64,000 nucleotides of DNA from Streptomyces coeruleorubidus (lineage in GTDB: Bacteria; Actinomycetota; Actinomycetes; Streptomycetales; Streptomycetaceae). The position numbers were made by a program, and so were the translations under genes. A model generated the notes under the pieces. It saw only the letters and a list, made by a program, of their open reading frames with translations. It ran no database searches and was not told the DNA's origin. Shown here piece by piece: positions 7,875 to 17,105 of the stretch. The stretch lies in assembly GCF_008705135.1 (NCBI RefSeq), contig NZ_CP023694.1, positions 8,903,001-8,967,000 of the forward strand, written 5' to 3'. Position 1 is the first letter of the stretch; every line of letters begins with the position of its first letter.

Positions 7875-10217
7875 ATGGAGGACGCCTCCGCTGCTGTGAT
7901 CATCGACGCCCGCGGCACCGTGACGGGGTGGAGCGAGGGTGCCCGGCGACTGACCGGCTACCCGGCCGAGGAGGCCGTGGGCCGGTCCGTACGGGGACTG
8001 CTCGCCGAGGACGTACCGTCCGCGGCGGTGTCCGCGCGGTCGGGCACCGTCATGGTGCGGCACCACGACGGCTATCTGGTCGGCCTTCGCGTCAGAGCCT
8101 GCGCCGTGACCGGCCGGGACGGGGCACCGGACGGCTACGTGATCACCGCCGAGCCGCCCGGCAGCGCCGAGACGTCCCTGGCCGGACAGGCCTTCCAGCA
8201 GGCGTCCATATCGATGTCCGTGTTCGACACCGACCAGCGCTACCTGCGGCTCAACGACGCGGCCTGCCATGTGATGGGCGTACCGGAGGAGACCCTGCTG
8301 GGTCGGCACTTCCCGGAGACCGTCGAGGAGGCCGAGCACAGCCTCGGCTTCAACTGGCACCTCCGCCACGTCGTCGAGACCGGCCGCCCGCTGCGCTACG
8401 AGAGCTACACGGGTGCCCCGGCCCTGAACCGGGAGCACGCCTGGGTCACCGAGATGTGGCCGGTCCGCGACCCCTCCGGCGACCTCCTGGGCACCGCCCT
8501 GGCCGCCATCGACAGCACCGAGCAGTACTGGGCGCGGCAGCGGCTGGCCCTGCTGAACGAGGCCGCGGCGGCCATCGGCACCACCCTGGACGTGGTGCGC
8601 ACGGCCGAGGAGCTGATCGAGGTCGTGGTGCCCCGGTTCGCCGACTTCGCCAGCGTGGACCTGTTCGACTGGGTCCTCGGCGCGGAGGAGTCGCCGACCG
8701 TGTCCACCGAGGAGATCGTGTTGCGCCGTGTCGCCCACGGATCCGTCAGCGAGGGCACCCCCGAAGCGGCCGTCCACCTGGGAGAAGTGGACGTCTACCC
8801 CGGGTTCTCGCCCATCGCGCGGGCGATGCTGGAGGGCCGGGCGATCGTCAGCCAGGCGGGGGAGCCGTCCTTCATGCGCTGGGTCGCGGAGCGCAACACA
8901 CGCGCTCCTCAAGGCCGCCCCTACCGCCAGGGCGTCCACTCGATGATGGCGGTGCCGCTCCGGGCCCGCGGCACCACCCTCGGGGTCGCCGTGGCCGTGC
9001 GTATCCGGCAGGTGGACGACTACGCCGCCGACGACGCCGTGTTCGCCGAGGAACTCGCCAGCCGCGCCGCGGTCTGCGTCGACAACGCCCGCCGCTTCGC
9101 CCGCGAACGCACCACCGCACTGGCCCTCCAGCACAGCCTGCTGCCGAGGGGACTGCCCGGCCAGGCCGCCGTCCAGGTCGCCCACCGCTATCTGCCCTCC
9201 GGCTCGGCGGCCGGCATCGGCGGCGACTGGTTCGACGTGATCCCGCTGTCCGGCAGCCGGGTCGCGCTCGTCGTCGGTGACGTCGTGGGCCACGGCATCC
9301 CCTCCACGGCGACCATGGGCCGGCTGGTCACGGCCGTACGGACCCTCGCCGACGTGGACCTGCCACCGGACGAACTCCTCACCCACCTCGACGACCTGGT
9401 CACCCATCTCGCGTCGGACGACGACGGCGACGAGGTCGCCGAACTCGGCGCGACCTGCCTGTACGCCGTCTACGACCCCGTCACGCGCCGGCTGAACCTG
9501 GCCGCCGCCGGGCACCCCGCCCCCGCCCTGGTGCTGCCCGACGGGTCCGTGCGGCTGATCCCCATGAGCGCGGGGCCCCCGCTGGGCGTCGGGGGGCTGC
9601 CGTTCGAGGCGACGGAGCTCCAGCTGCCCGAGGGCTCCGTCGTCGCCCTCTACACCGACGGACTCGTCGAGGACCGCGACCGCGACGTCGACCACGCCAC
9701 CGACGAGCTGTGCCGCGCGCTGACCGTGCCCGCCGAATCGCTCGACGCCCAGTGCGACATCGTGCTGAAGGCCGTACTGCCGGAGGAACCCAGCGACGAC
9801 GTGGCCCTGCTGCTCGCACGCACCCGGGCGCTGGGCGCCGACCAGGTCGCCACCTGGGACGTGGACCCGGACCCCGCGCAGGTGGCAGCCACCCGCCAGG
9901 CCGCCACCGAACAGCTCACCGCGTGGGGGCTGGACGAGACGGCCTTCGTCACCGAACTCGTCGTCAGCGAATTGGTCACCAACGCCATCCGGTACGGCGC
10001 CACGCCCATCCAGCTCCGTCTGATCCGCGACCAGACCCTCATCTGTGAGGTGTCCGACGGCAGTTCGACCTCCCCGCACCTGCGGCGGGCCCACCAGGAC
10101 GACGAAGGCGGACGCGGACTGCTGCTGGTGGCCCAGCTCACCCAGCGCTGGGGCAGCCGGCAGACCACCCGGGGCAAGACCATCTGGTGCGAACAGCCGC
10201 TCACGCCGCTGTTCTGA
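7875..10217 (+). CDS. PAS-PAS-GAF SpoIIE phosphatase fused to an HATPase (anti-sigma-type) domain
   Basis: 780 aa from ATG 7875; a TTG at 7839 is possible. Domain order: PAS (about 1-110, AAVIIDARGTVTGWSEGA), second PAS (about 110-220, AFQQASISMSVFDTDQRYL), GAF (about 225-385), SpoIIE/PP2C phosphatase (about 410-600, GGDWFDVIPLSG and VVGDVVGHGIPS with metal-binding Asp), and a C-terminal HATPase_c_2 (about 640-780, ELVVSELVTNAIRYG and DEGGRGLLLV). Such proteins dephosphorylate anti-anti-sigma factors in response to sensed signals; the fused kinase-like domain means one chain could both phosphorylate and dephosphorylate partner proteins. No membrane segments. Monocistronic. Confidence 0.92.
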   Translation: MEDASAAVIIDARGTVTGWSEGARRLTGYPAEEAVGRSVRGLLAEDVPSAAVSARSGTVMVRHHDGYLVGLRVRACAVTGRDGAPDGYVITAEPPGSAETSLAGQAFQQASISMSVFDTDQRYLRLNDAACHVMGVPEETLLGRHFPETVEEAEHSLGFNWHLRHVVETGRPLRYESYTGAPALNREHAWVTEMWPVRDPSGDLLGTALAAIDSTEQYWARQRLALLNEAAAAIGTTLDVVRTAEELIEVVVPRFADFASVDLFDWVLGAEESPTVSTEEIVLRRVAHGSVSEGTPEAAVHLGEVDVYPGFSPIARAMLEGRAIVSQAGEPSFMRWVAERNTRAPQGRPYRQGVHSMMAVPLRARGTTLGVAVAVRIRQVDDYAADDAVFAEELASRAAVCVDNARRFARERTTALALQHSLLPRGLPGQAAVQVAHRYLPSGSAAGIGGDWFDVIPLSGSRVALVVGDVVGHGIPSTATMGRLVTAVRTLADVDLPPDELLTHLDDLVTHLASDDDGDEVAELGATCLYAVYDPVTRRLNLAAAGHPAPALVLPDGSVRLIPMSAGPPLGVGGLPFEATELQLPEGSVVALYTDGLVEDRDRDVDHATDELCRALTVPAESLDAQCDIVLKAVLPEEPSDDVALLLARTRALGADQVATWDVDPDPAQVAATRQAATEQLTAWGLDETAFVTELVVSELVTNAIRYGATPIQLRLIRDQTLICEVSDGSSTSPHLRRAHQDDEGGRGLLLVAQLTQRWGSRQTTRGKTIWCEQPLTPLF

Positions 10218-10232
10218 CCCGACCGCTCACGC

Positions 10233-11267
10233 TCACGCGGCAGCGCGCCCCGACGGGCGTTCCCGCACCACGTCCCGCGGATCCTTGTCGTCCCGCAGCC
10301 CCAGGTACCGCGGGTGGCGCAGCATGCCGTCACGGGTCCACTCGGTGAACGCGATCTGCGCCACCAGCTCCGGCCGCACCCACCGCGCGCCCGCCTCCCG
10401 CACCGGCCCGTCGAACGGCGAGCCGGACTCCCGCAGCCCGTCGAGCCGCTCGCGCAGGTCGAGCAGCGTGCGCCGGCCGAAACCGGTGCCGACCTTGCCC
10501 GCGTACCTGAGCCGCCCGCCCTCGTAGTGGCCGAGCAGCAGCGCGCCCAGTCCCACGCGGCTCCCGGCCGGTTCGGTGAAACCGCCGACGACGAACTCCT
10601 GCCCCGAGGAGCACTTCAGCTTCAGCCAGCCCGCCGACCGGCGCGGCTCGTAGGCACCGTCGGCACGCTTGGCGATCAGACCTTCCCAGCCCCGGGCACA
10701 GACGTCCGCAAGCAACTCGGCACCGCCCGCGTTGCGATGCGGGGTCAGCCGGAGCGGGGAGCGGTACGCCAGCGCCCGGCGCAACAGCGACTTGCGGGCC
10801 CGCAGCGGCAGTTCCCTGGTGTCGGTCCCGTCCAGCCGGAGCAGGTCGAACACGTAGTAGGTCACGGCCACCCCGCTCGCCGCCACGTCCTGAGGCCGGG
10901 TCAGCACCATGCGCTGCTGGAGCCGCGCGAAGTCCGTGCGCCCGCCCGAGAAGGCGACGATCTCCCCGTCGAGCACGAAGTCGGCACACGACTGCGCCGC
11001 GAGCGCCTCCGCGATCTCCGGGTAGGTGTCGTTCAGCCGACGGCCCGACCGGGACAGCAGCGTCACCCGCTCGCCCTCCCGGACCGCCAGCACCCGGATC
11101 CCGTCCAGCTTCCGCTCGAACACCCACTCCTCGTCCGCGTCCGAGAAGTCCCGCCGGTCGCTCAGCGTGGCGAGCATCGGGCGAGCGGCCAGTTCCGCCC
11201 CCGGACGTGCCCGGCCCAGCAGCCGCCGCTGTCCGTCGGGCAGCGCGTCGAGGGGACCGGTCATCAC
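10233..11267 (-). CDS. LigD-type ATP-dependent DNA ligase
   Basis: 344 aa. The nucleophile is Lys53 in FERKLDGIRVLA; LDGEIVAFSGG and GWLKLKCSS are the later nucleotidyltransferase motifs, followed by an OB fold (YAGKVGTGFG) and the RPELVAQIAFTEWTRDGMLRHP tail typical of non-homologous end-joining ligases. It starts five bases behind the phosphoesterase gene (GTG 11267, or ATG 11264), so both come from one mRNA. In many bacteria these two activities are fused in LigD together with a polymerase; here they are separate chains and the polymerase is not in the window. Confidence 0.92.
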   Translation of the reverse strand: MMTGPLDALPDGQRRLLGRARPGAELAARPMLATLSDRRDFSDADEEWVFERKLDGIRVLAVREGERVTLLSRSGRRLNDTYPEIAEALAAQSCADFVLDGEIVAFSGGRTDFARLQQRMVLTRPQDVAASGVAVTYYVFDLLRLDGTDTRELPLRARKSLLRRALAYRSPLRLTPHRNAGGAELLADVCARGWEGLIAKRADGAYEPRRSAGWLKLKCSSGQEFVVGGFTEPAGSRVGLGALLLGHYEGGRLRYAGKVGTGFGRRTLLDLRERLDGLRESGSPFDGPVREAGARWVRPELVAQIAFTEWTRDGMLRHPRYLGLRDDKDPRDVVRERPSGRAAA

Positions 11268-11271
11268 CGGC

Positions 11272-11883
11272 TCACTCCCCGGCCGCGTCGGAGGCGACCT
11301 GGGCGAGGGTCCGCCCGGACATCGCCGAACGCGCCCGGCGCGGATCGGGAGCCCCGTGCGTACGGGCGCCTCCGGCCCGCTTCACCAGCAGCCAGGCCTC
11401 CTCGCCGGCACCGCCCTGACCACCGCGGAACCGGGTCAGGGCGTACTCGCCGCGCAGTTTCGCCCCGCTCAGCCGGAACGTGGCGTGCCCGCGCTCCAGT
11501 GACTCCGCGAAGTCGACGGGCCGCCCCTTGCGGTCGTGGCTCAGCGGCTCGTACGTGCCGTGGTCCCAGACGATCACCGTGCCGCCGCCGTACTCGCCGC
11601 CGGGGATCACGCCCTCGAACTCCTCGTACTCCAGCGGATGGTCCTCCGTGGGCACGGCCAGCCGCTTGTCCTTCGGGTCCGCCGAGGGGCCCTTGGGGAT
11701 CGACCAGGACTTCAGGACGTCGTCCACCTGCAACCGGAAGTCGAAGTGCATCGTGCTCGCGTCATGGATCTGCACCACGAACCGGGGCCGGTCCCCGGCG
11801 GACTCCCCGCTGCCCCGGGGCTCCGCGGTCCGGTCGAAGTCGCGCTTGCCGCGGTAGTCCCGCAGCCGGTCCCGCTCAGCCAC
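11272..11883 (-). CDS. LigD-type DNA 3'-phosphoesterase
   Basis: 203 aa. It trims 3' phosphates and ribonucleotides at broken DNA ends before ligation. The family motif RFVVQIHDASTMHFDFRL contains the metal-binding His and Asp residues, followed by WSIPKGPS, AVPTEDHPLEYEEFEGVIP and GGTVIVWDHGTY, all hallmark phosphoesterase stretches. GTG at 11883 is preceded by AGGAG with seven-base spacing, which settles the start. It leads a two-gene operon with the ligase. No Ku gene was found near it. Confidence 0.92.
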   Translation of the reverse strand: MAERDRLRDYRGKRDFDRTAEPRGSGESAGDRPRFVVQIHDASTMHFDFRLQVDDVLKSWSIPKGPSADPKDKRLAVPTEDHPLEYEEFEGVIPGGEYGGGTVIVWDHGTYEPLSHDRKGRPVDFAESLERGHATFRLSGAKLRGEYALTRFRGGQGGAGEEAWLLVKRAGGARTHGAPDPRRARSAMSGRTLAQVASDAAGE

Positions 11884-11921
11884 CTGCGGCTCCTTCCTGC
11901 CTCGCGGGCCCCGGGTACCCG

Positions 11922-12752
11922 TCAGAACTCCTCGTGCACCTCGGGGTCCCCGCCGACGCGCCGGTGCGTCCGGTCCGCGACGGCGGCCATCTCGTCCTCG
12001 CTCAGCTCGAAGCCGAACACGTCGAGGTTCTCGCGCTGCCGCTCGGGGTTCGCCGACTTCGGGATGGGCACCGCACCGAGCTGCGTGTGCCAGCGCAGCA
12101 CGACCTGCCCGGGCGTCACCCCGTGCGCCCCGGCGATCCGCGCCACGGCGGGGTCCTGAAGCAGGGTCGTGCCCCGGCCCAGCGGGCTCCAGCTCTCGGT
12201 GAGGACGCCCTTGTCCGCGTGGAAGGCGCGCAGGTCCTCCTGCGGCAGGAACGGGTGCAGCTCGATCTGGTTGACGGAGGGCAGCACCCCGGTCTCCTTC
12301 TCCAGCCGCTCGATGTGCGCGGCCGTGAAATTCGAGACGCCAACGGACCGTACGAGTCCCTCCTCGCGCAGCTTGATCATGGCCTTCCACGAGTCGACGT
12401 ACCGGTCCACCCGCGGCAGCGGCCAGTGGATCAGGTACAGGTCGACGTACTCCAGCCCCAGACGCGTCCGGGACTCCTCGAAGGAGGCGAGCGTCTCCTC
12501 GTAGCCGTGGTGCCGGCCCGGGAGCTTCGTCGTCACGACGACCTCCTCGCGCGGCACCACGCCGGAGGCCACGGCCCGGCCGACCCCCGTCTCGTTGCGG
12601 TAGTTCGTCGCCGTGTCGATCAGGCGGTAGCCCGCTTCCAGGGCCGAGAGCACCGCCTGCTGCGCCTCGTCGTCGCCGAGCGGCCAGGTGCCCAGGCCCA
12701 GGGCGGGGAGCGTCGTGCCGTCGTTGAGCGTGTGCGTCGGGATGCTGATCAC
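11922..12752 (-). CDS. Aldo/keto reductase
   Basis: 276 aa TIM-barrel NADPH-dependent reductase. The catalytic tetrad is visible: Asp and Tyr in LIDTATNYRNE, Lys in VVTTKLPG and His in DLYLIHWPLP. NADPH contacts are SVGVSNF, SPLGRG and IPKSANPERQRENLDVFGFEL. It belongs to the 2,5-diketo-gluconate reductase/prostaglandin synthase-like branch; the substrate cannot be told. GTG at 12752 has GGAAGG seven bases upstream; frame extension further upstream was rejected. It is divergent from the LacI gene with 106 bases between. Confidence 0.9.
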   Translation of the reverse strand: MISIPTHTLNDGTTLPALGLGTWPLGDDEAQQAVLSALEAGYRLIDTATNYRNETGVGRAVASGVVPREEVVVTTKLPGRHHGYEETLASFEESRTRLGLEYVDLYLIHWPLPRVDRYVDSWKAMIKLREEGLVRSVGVSNFTAAHIERLEKETGVLPSVNQIELHPFLPQEDLRAFHADKGVLTESWSPLGRGTTLLQDPAVARIAGAHGVTPGQVVLRWHTQLGAVPIPKSANPERQRENLDVFGFELSEDEMAAVADRTHRRVGGDPEVHEEF

Positions 12753-12858
12753 CGTCGGACCTTCCCGTTGACTTGTGTGGTCTGCCCGTGTCGTCTGCCT
12801 GTGTCGTCCCTCCAGCGTCACGGATAGGGTGAGCAATGATCAACCGGACGGGTGGGGG

Positions 12859-13941
12859 ATGAGGACGGCGGACGGCATGGGCAGCGCCGAGGAGAAGCCG
12901 GCGGCACGACCGGGGCGTCCCACCTCGCGGGACGTCGCCCGGCTCGCCGGCGTGTCGCACACCGCGGTGTCCTTCGTGTTCAACGGCCGCGCCGAGGGCA
13001 ACCTCTCGCCCGCCACGCAGGAACGCATCCGGCAGGCCGCGATCCAGCTCGGCTACCGGCCCGACCCCGTCGCCCGCGGTCTGCGCCGCAGCCGTACGGC
13101 CGTGATCGGCCTGGTCACCGACGAGATCGCCTCCTCACCGTTCGCCGGGCGGCTGCTGCGCGGCGCCATGGACACCGCCTGGGCCGGCCAGCACCTGGTC
13201 CTCACCGTCGACTCCGGCGGCGACCCGGCCAAGGAGGACGCGGCGGTCGCCGAACTCCTCGACCGGCGCGTCGACGGCATCATCTACGCGGCCATGTCCC
13301 TGCGCCGCGTCCGCGTCCCCGAGGGCCTGCACCGCACCCACTCCGTGCTGGCCAACTGCCTGCCCGAGGACGGTTCGCTGCCCGCCGTCGTCCCCGCCGA
13401 GCGCGCCGGCGGCCGTACGGCGGCCCGGCTGCTGCTGGAGCAGGGGCACCGGCGGGTCGCGCTCGTCGGCGGGCACGACGACATCGCCTCGGCGGAGCGG
13501 CTGCGTGGCTTCCGCGACGCGCTGCGCGCCGAGGGCATCACCGTGCCCAGGGACTGGGTCGTCCGGACCGGAGGCGAGATCTCCGGCGGCTACGAGGGTG
13601 CCGTCCGCCTCCTCGACGGCACCCCGGCCGACCTCCGGCCCACGGGGATCTTCACCTACAACGACCGGGTCGCGGCGGGTGTCCTGCACGCCGCGACCCG
13701 GCTCGGGATCGCCGTACCCGGCGACCTGTCGGTGGTGGGCTACGACGACCAGGAGCACATGGCCGCGTACCTCACGCCGCCCCTCACCACCGTCGCGCTG
13801 CCCCACCGGGAGATGGGCGAGGCCGCCGCCCGGCTCCTGCTGGACTCCATCGTCACCGGCCGGACGCCGCCCGCCACCGTGCGGCGCCTGGCCTGCCCGG
13901 TGATCAGCCGTGCGTCGGTGGGACCAGCTCCCACCCGGTGA
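12859..13941 (+). CDS. LacI family regulator of the fructan locus
   Basis: 360 aa. The LacI helix-turn-helix spans about residues 21-44 (PTSRDVARLAGVSHTAVSFV), with a hinge at SPATQERIRQAAIQLGYRPDPVARGL and a periplasmic-binding-protein-like sugar domain (AVIGLVTDEIASSPFAGRLL, VDGIIYAAM, HRRVALVGG, GIFTYNDRVAAGVLHA, VVGYDDQE). ATG 12859 was chosen; ATG 12877 is possible. It ends tail-to-tail with the cytoplasmic GH32 gene, overlapping by 38 bases. Two matching palindromes in the divergent GH32/transport promoter, 4.6 kb away, are its likely operators. The inducer is probably a fructose-containing sugar, by context only. Confidence 0.9.
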   Translation: MRTADGMGSAEEKPAARPGRPTSRDVARLAGVSHTAVSFVFNGRAEGNLSPATQERIRQAAIQLGYRPDPVARGLRRSRTAVIGLVTDEIASSPFAGRLLRGAMDTAWAGQHLVLTVDSGGDPAKEDAAVAELLDRRVDGIIYAAMSLRRVRVPEGLHRTHSVLANCLPEDGSLPAVVPAERAGGRTAARLLLEQGHRRVALVGGHDDIASAERLRGFRDALRAEGITVPRDWVVRTGGEISGGYEGAVRLLDGTPADLRPTGIFTYNDRVAAGVLHAATRLGIAVPGDLSVVGYDDQEHMAAYLTPPLTTVALPHREMGEAAARLLLDSIVTGRTPPATVRRLACPVISRASVGPAPTR

Positions 13942-15283
13942 CGGTCGCGCCGCACGGCACCCTCAACTCCCGTACGTCGTCAGGCCGTACGTAGACACGC
14001 TCGGTGACCGTGGCCCGGTCGCCGACGAACAGTTCGTACAGCGAGCCGTCGGCGAGGACACGCACCGTGAGTTCCTCCTGCGGCGGCACCCGCACCACGA
14101 CCGCCGCCTCCTCGGCCTCCTTGCGCGGCCAGTCGCCCCGGTCCAGGGTCACGGTGCCCTCGCCCGGGTCCAGCCGGACCGTCAGCTCGGCGCCCGAGGC
14201 CGACCGAAGCAGACTCACCGTGGTGTGATCGCGGGCGCCGACCGTCAGGTCGTAGGCCGCAGGCAGCGCGGCCCGGCCCGGGGCGGTGACGAACGGTTCG
14301 GCGGCGCGCAGCCGGTGCAGCTCCGGGGCCGGGGTCACCCGCAGCGCCCCGTCCGGATGGACGTCGACGACCCGGGGCGCGGTCAGAACGCCGGCCCAGC
14401 CGGCCTCGCCCTGCTCGCGGGCCTCCCACGACCAGCCCCACATCAGGGCCCGGTCCGGCTCCTGGAGCACGGCGGGCGCGTAGAGGTCGCGGCCGTGGTC
14501 GAGCAGACCGCCCGCCCGGGCGGAGAAGCGCAGGTCCGCATCCAGACGTCCCGTCAGATAGCCGGTGGTCCACGGGTCGCCGTCCCAGAGGGAGACGACC
14601 AGCACCCACTCGCCGCCCCGCGTCGCGTACAGCTGCGGGCACTCCCAGCCGGTGGCCCGGTCGCCGAACGCCGCCGCGGCGGCCGGGTCCCGGCCGTCCA
14701 GGAGCACACCGGCGAAGCGCCAGTCGGTCAGGTCGTCGCAGTCGTACAGCAGGACCGACGGCGTACCGTCCGCGTGCCCCGCGCCGACCAGGGCCCGGCG
14801 CCGGCCGCCGTGCCGGAAGACGAACGGGTCGCGGAACATCACCACGTCCAGGCCCTCGGGCGGGCCTGTCACCACCGGCGTGGGCAGGGGAGTCCAGTCG
14901 GTCAGCGCGGGGTCGTCCGGATCCGCCGCCCGGGCCAGGCAGACCGTGCCGAGTCCGCTGTGGTCACGGTCGACCCCGGTGTAGACGGCCGTCGGCACGC
15001 CCCCGTCGTCGACCACGCACCCGGACCAGCAGCCCGCCTCGTCCGGGCCGCCCGGGGTCGGGGTGAGGGCGATCGGGTGGTGCTCCCAGTGGGCGAGGTC
15101 GGGGCTGGAGGCGTGGCCCCAGTGGACGTTCGCGTGCACCGGGGCGTCGGGGTTGTGCTGGTAGAAGAGGTGGTAGCGGCCGCGCCAGCGGAACGGACCG
15201 TTGGGGTCGTTCATCCAGTTGGCGGGCGGGCGGACCCGGAAGCGCGGGGCGTGCGGGTCCTGCGGGGGAGCGGCGAGGCTCAA
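13904..15283 (-). CDS. Cytoplasmic glycoside hydrolase family 32 (sucrose/fructooligosaccharide hydrolase)
   Basis: 459 aa, no signal peptide. GH32 retaining beta-fructosidases use three acidic residues, all visible: nucleophile Asp26 in NWMNDPNGP, transition-state stabiliser in FRDPF (151-153) and acid/base Glu214 in WECPQLYA. An N-terminal five-bladed propeller is followed by the C-terminal beta-sandwich (about 320-459). It is the last gene of the transporter operon. Its TTG start overlaps the permease stop, so translation is coupled. It probably hydrolyses the imported sucrose or short fructan inside the cell. Its 3' end overlaps the LacI gene. Confidence 0.92.
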   Translation of the reverse strand: MSLAAPPQDPHAPRFRVRPPANWMNDPNGPFRWRGRYHLFYQHNPDAPVHANVHWGHASSPDLAHWEHHPIALTPTPGGPDEAGCWSGCVVDDGGVPTAVYTGVDRDHSGLGTVCLARAADPDDPALTDWTPLPTPVVTGPPEGLDVVMFRDPFVFRHGGRRRALVGAGHADGTPSVLLYDCDDLTDWRFAGVLLDGRDPAAAAAFGDRATGWECPQLYATRGGEWVLVVSLWDGDPWTTGYLTGRLDADLRFSARAGGLLDHGRDLYAPAVLQEPDRALMWGWSWEAREQGEAGWAGVLTAPRVVDVHPDGALRVTPAPELHRLRAAEPFVTAPGRAALPAAYDLTVGARDHTTVSLLRSASGAELTVRLDPGEGTVTLDRGDWPRKEAEEAAVVVRVPPQEELTVRVLADGSLYELFVGDRATVTERVYVRPDDVRELRVPCGATVTGWELVPPTHG

Positions 15284-16152
15284 CGGTTGACTCCTGCGGA
15301 CGTGATGCCCTCACGCAGAGGGCGCTGGCCGACGACGAACACGGCGACGGCGGGAATCATGGAGAGGACGACACCGGCGAGCACCACGGAGACGGAACCG
15401 GTGCCGAGGTTGCCCTGGAGGGAGACCAGCCCCAGCGGCAACGTGTAGTTCTGGCCGGACGTTTCGAGGATCAGCGGCCGGAAGAACTCGTTCCAGTGGT
15501 AGTTGAAGGCCAGGACGCCGACGATCGCGAGGCCGGGCGCGGCCAGCGGGGCGTACACCGACCGGAACGTCCGCCAGGGGCCGGCACCGTCCAGCATCGC
15601 CGCCTCGCCCAGATCCTTGGGCATGCCCAGGAAGTACTGCCGCATCAGGAACGTGCCGAACGCCGTCGGGAAGGCCGGGATGATCAGCCCGAGGAGGGTG
15701 TCGGTGAGGCTCATCGACTTCAGGACCAGGAACACCGGCACGATCGTGACCTGCAAGGGCACCATCATCGTCGCCAGGACCAGGGCGAACAGCGGCTTCT
15801 TGAAGCGGAACTCCAGGCGGGCGAAGGCGTATCCGGCCAGCCCCGCCGTGATCATCTGGCCGACCGCGATCAGACCCGTGACCAGCGTGGAGTTGAGGGC
15901 GAGCAGCCACACGTCGATCTGGCCGAACACCCCCCGGTACGCCTCGGTCGACGGGTCGGACGGGATGAGCTGCGGCGGCAGGTCGAACGCCTCGGCGGGC
16001 GTGCGCAGCGAGGTGGACACCGTCCACACCACCGGGCCGAGCGTGAGCAGGGCGCACACCGTCAGCCCGGCGATCCGCGCCCACGGCGCCAGCCCGTGGC
16101 GCGCACGGCTGAAGGACAGGGTTGCTTGGCTCAAGGGACTCACCCGGCTCAC
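15280..16152 (-). CDS. Sugar ABC transporter permease (MalG-like)
   Basis: 290 aa, six transmembrane segments starting at LTVCALLTLGPVVWTV. The cytoplasmic EAA loop that docks the ATPase reads EAAMLDGAGPWRTFRSVYAP. Homologous to CUT1 family permeases. Its GTG start overlaps the upstream permease stop by four bases and its stop overlaps the GH32 start. No ATPase gene is in the operon; Streptomyces CUT1 importers commonly share one ATPase, MsiK, encoded elsewhere. Confidence 0.93.
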   Translation of the reverse strand: MSRVSPLSQATLSFSRARHGLAPWARIAGLTVCALLTLGPVVWTVSTSLRTPAEAFDLPPQLIPSDPSTEAYRGVFGQIDVWLLALNSTLVTGLIAVGQMITAGLAGYAFARLEFRFKKPLFALVLATMMVPLQVTIVPVFLVLKSMSLTDTLLGLIIPAFPTAFGTFLMRQYFLGMPKDLGEAAMLDGAGPWRTFRSVYAPLAAPGLAIVGVLAFNYHWNEFFRPLILETSGQNYTLPLGLVSLQGNLGTGSVSVVLAGVVLSMIPAVAVFVVGQRPLREGITSAGVNR

Positions 16153-17105
16153 TGGTAGTGGACGAAACGCCGGCTGAGCCGGAACTGGAGGGCCGTGACC
16201 GCCATGATCAGCACGAACAGCAGCACACCCACCGCGGACGCCTCACCGAAGCGGAGCTGCTCGAACGCGGTCTCGTAGATCACCATCACGACCGTGCGGG
16301 TCGAGTCACCGGGACCGCCGTTGGTCAGGACGTACGGCTGCTCGAAGACCTGGAGCGCGTTGATGATGCCCACCACCGAGGCGACCAGCAGCGTCGGTGA
16401 CAGCAGCGGCAGCGTGACGGAGAGGTGCTTGCGCAGGCCGGTCGCGCCGTCCAGGGCGGCGGCCTCGTGGATCTCCTTCGGGATGTTGTTCAGACCGCCG
16501 ACGAACAGCAGGAACGAGAAGCCGAACTGCTGCCAGACGTAGACCAGCACCACGGTGACCATGGCCGCGTTCTCCGACGTCAGCCACGGCACCGGCGCGA
16601 TCCCGACGAAGCCGAGCAGCCAGTTGATCACCCCGAAGTCCTGGTTGAACAGGTACTTCATCACCACCGAGATCGACGCGGCCGACAGCACCAGCGGGAA
16701 GAAGAACGCCGAGCGGAACACCGACCGCAGCCACACGGGCATCCGCCCGGTCAGCGTCAGGGCGAGTGCCAGCGCGACGAGCAGTTGCAGCGCCACCGCG
16801 AGCACCATGAAGACGAGGGTGTTGCGGAAGGACACCAGCACGGTCTCGTCGCCGAACACCGCGCCGTAGTTGGAGCCGCCGGCGAAGCGCGGTTCGTCGA
16901 TCACATTCCAGTGGAAGAGGCTCAGCACCACCGAGCCGACGATGGGGACGACCGTGAAGACGACGATGCCGACGATCGTCGGGGCCAGGAACAGTGTGGC
17001 CAGCAGTCGGGTGCCGCGGTCGCGGGCCGAGGGACGCGGTGCGTCCTTGGCGGGCGGGGCCGCGGGCCGTTCGGCTCGGGCGGGCGGTATCCGGGTGTCC
17101 GTCAT
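16149..17105 (-). CDS. Sugar ABC transporter permease (MalF-like)
   Basis: 318 aa. A proline/alanine-rich cytoplasmic N-terminus (about 1-30) precedes six membrane helices. The EAA loop is EAAALDGATGLRKHLSVTLP, followed by the conserved NALQVFEQPYVLTNGGPGDST stretch of CUT1 permeases. It partners with the adjacent MalG-like permease. Start and stop overlap both neighbours by four bases, giving one tightly coupled operon of binding protein, two permeases and hydrolase. Confidence 0.93.
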   Translation of the reverse strand: MTDTRIPPARAERPAAPPAKDAPRPSARDRGTRLLATLFLAPTIVGIVVFTVVPIVGSVVLSLFHWNVIDEPRFAGGSNYGAVFGDETVLVSFRNTLVFMVLAVALQLLVALALALTLTGRMPVWLRSVFRSAFFFPLVLSAASISVVMKYLFNQDFGVINWLLGFVGIAPVPWLTSENAAMVTVVLVYVWQQFGFSFLLFVGGLNNIPKEIHEAAALDGATGLRKHLSVTLPLLSPTLLVASVVGIINALQVFEQPYVLTNGGPGDSTRTVVMVIYETAFEQLRFGEASAVGVLLFVLIMAVTALQFRLSRRFVHYQ

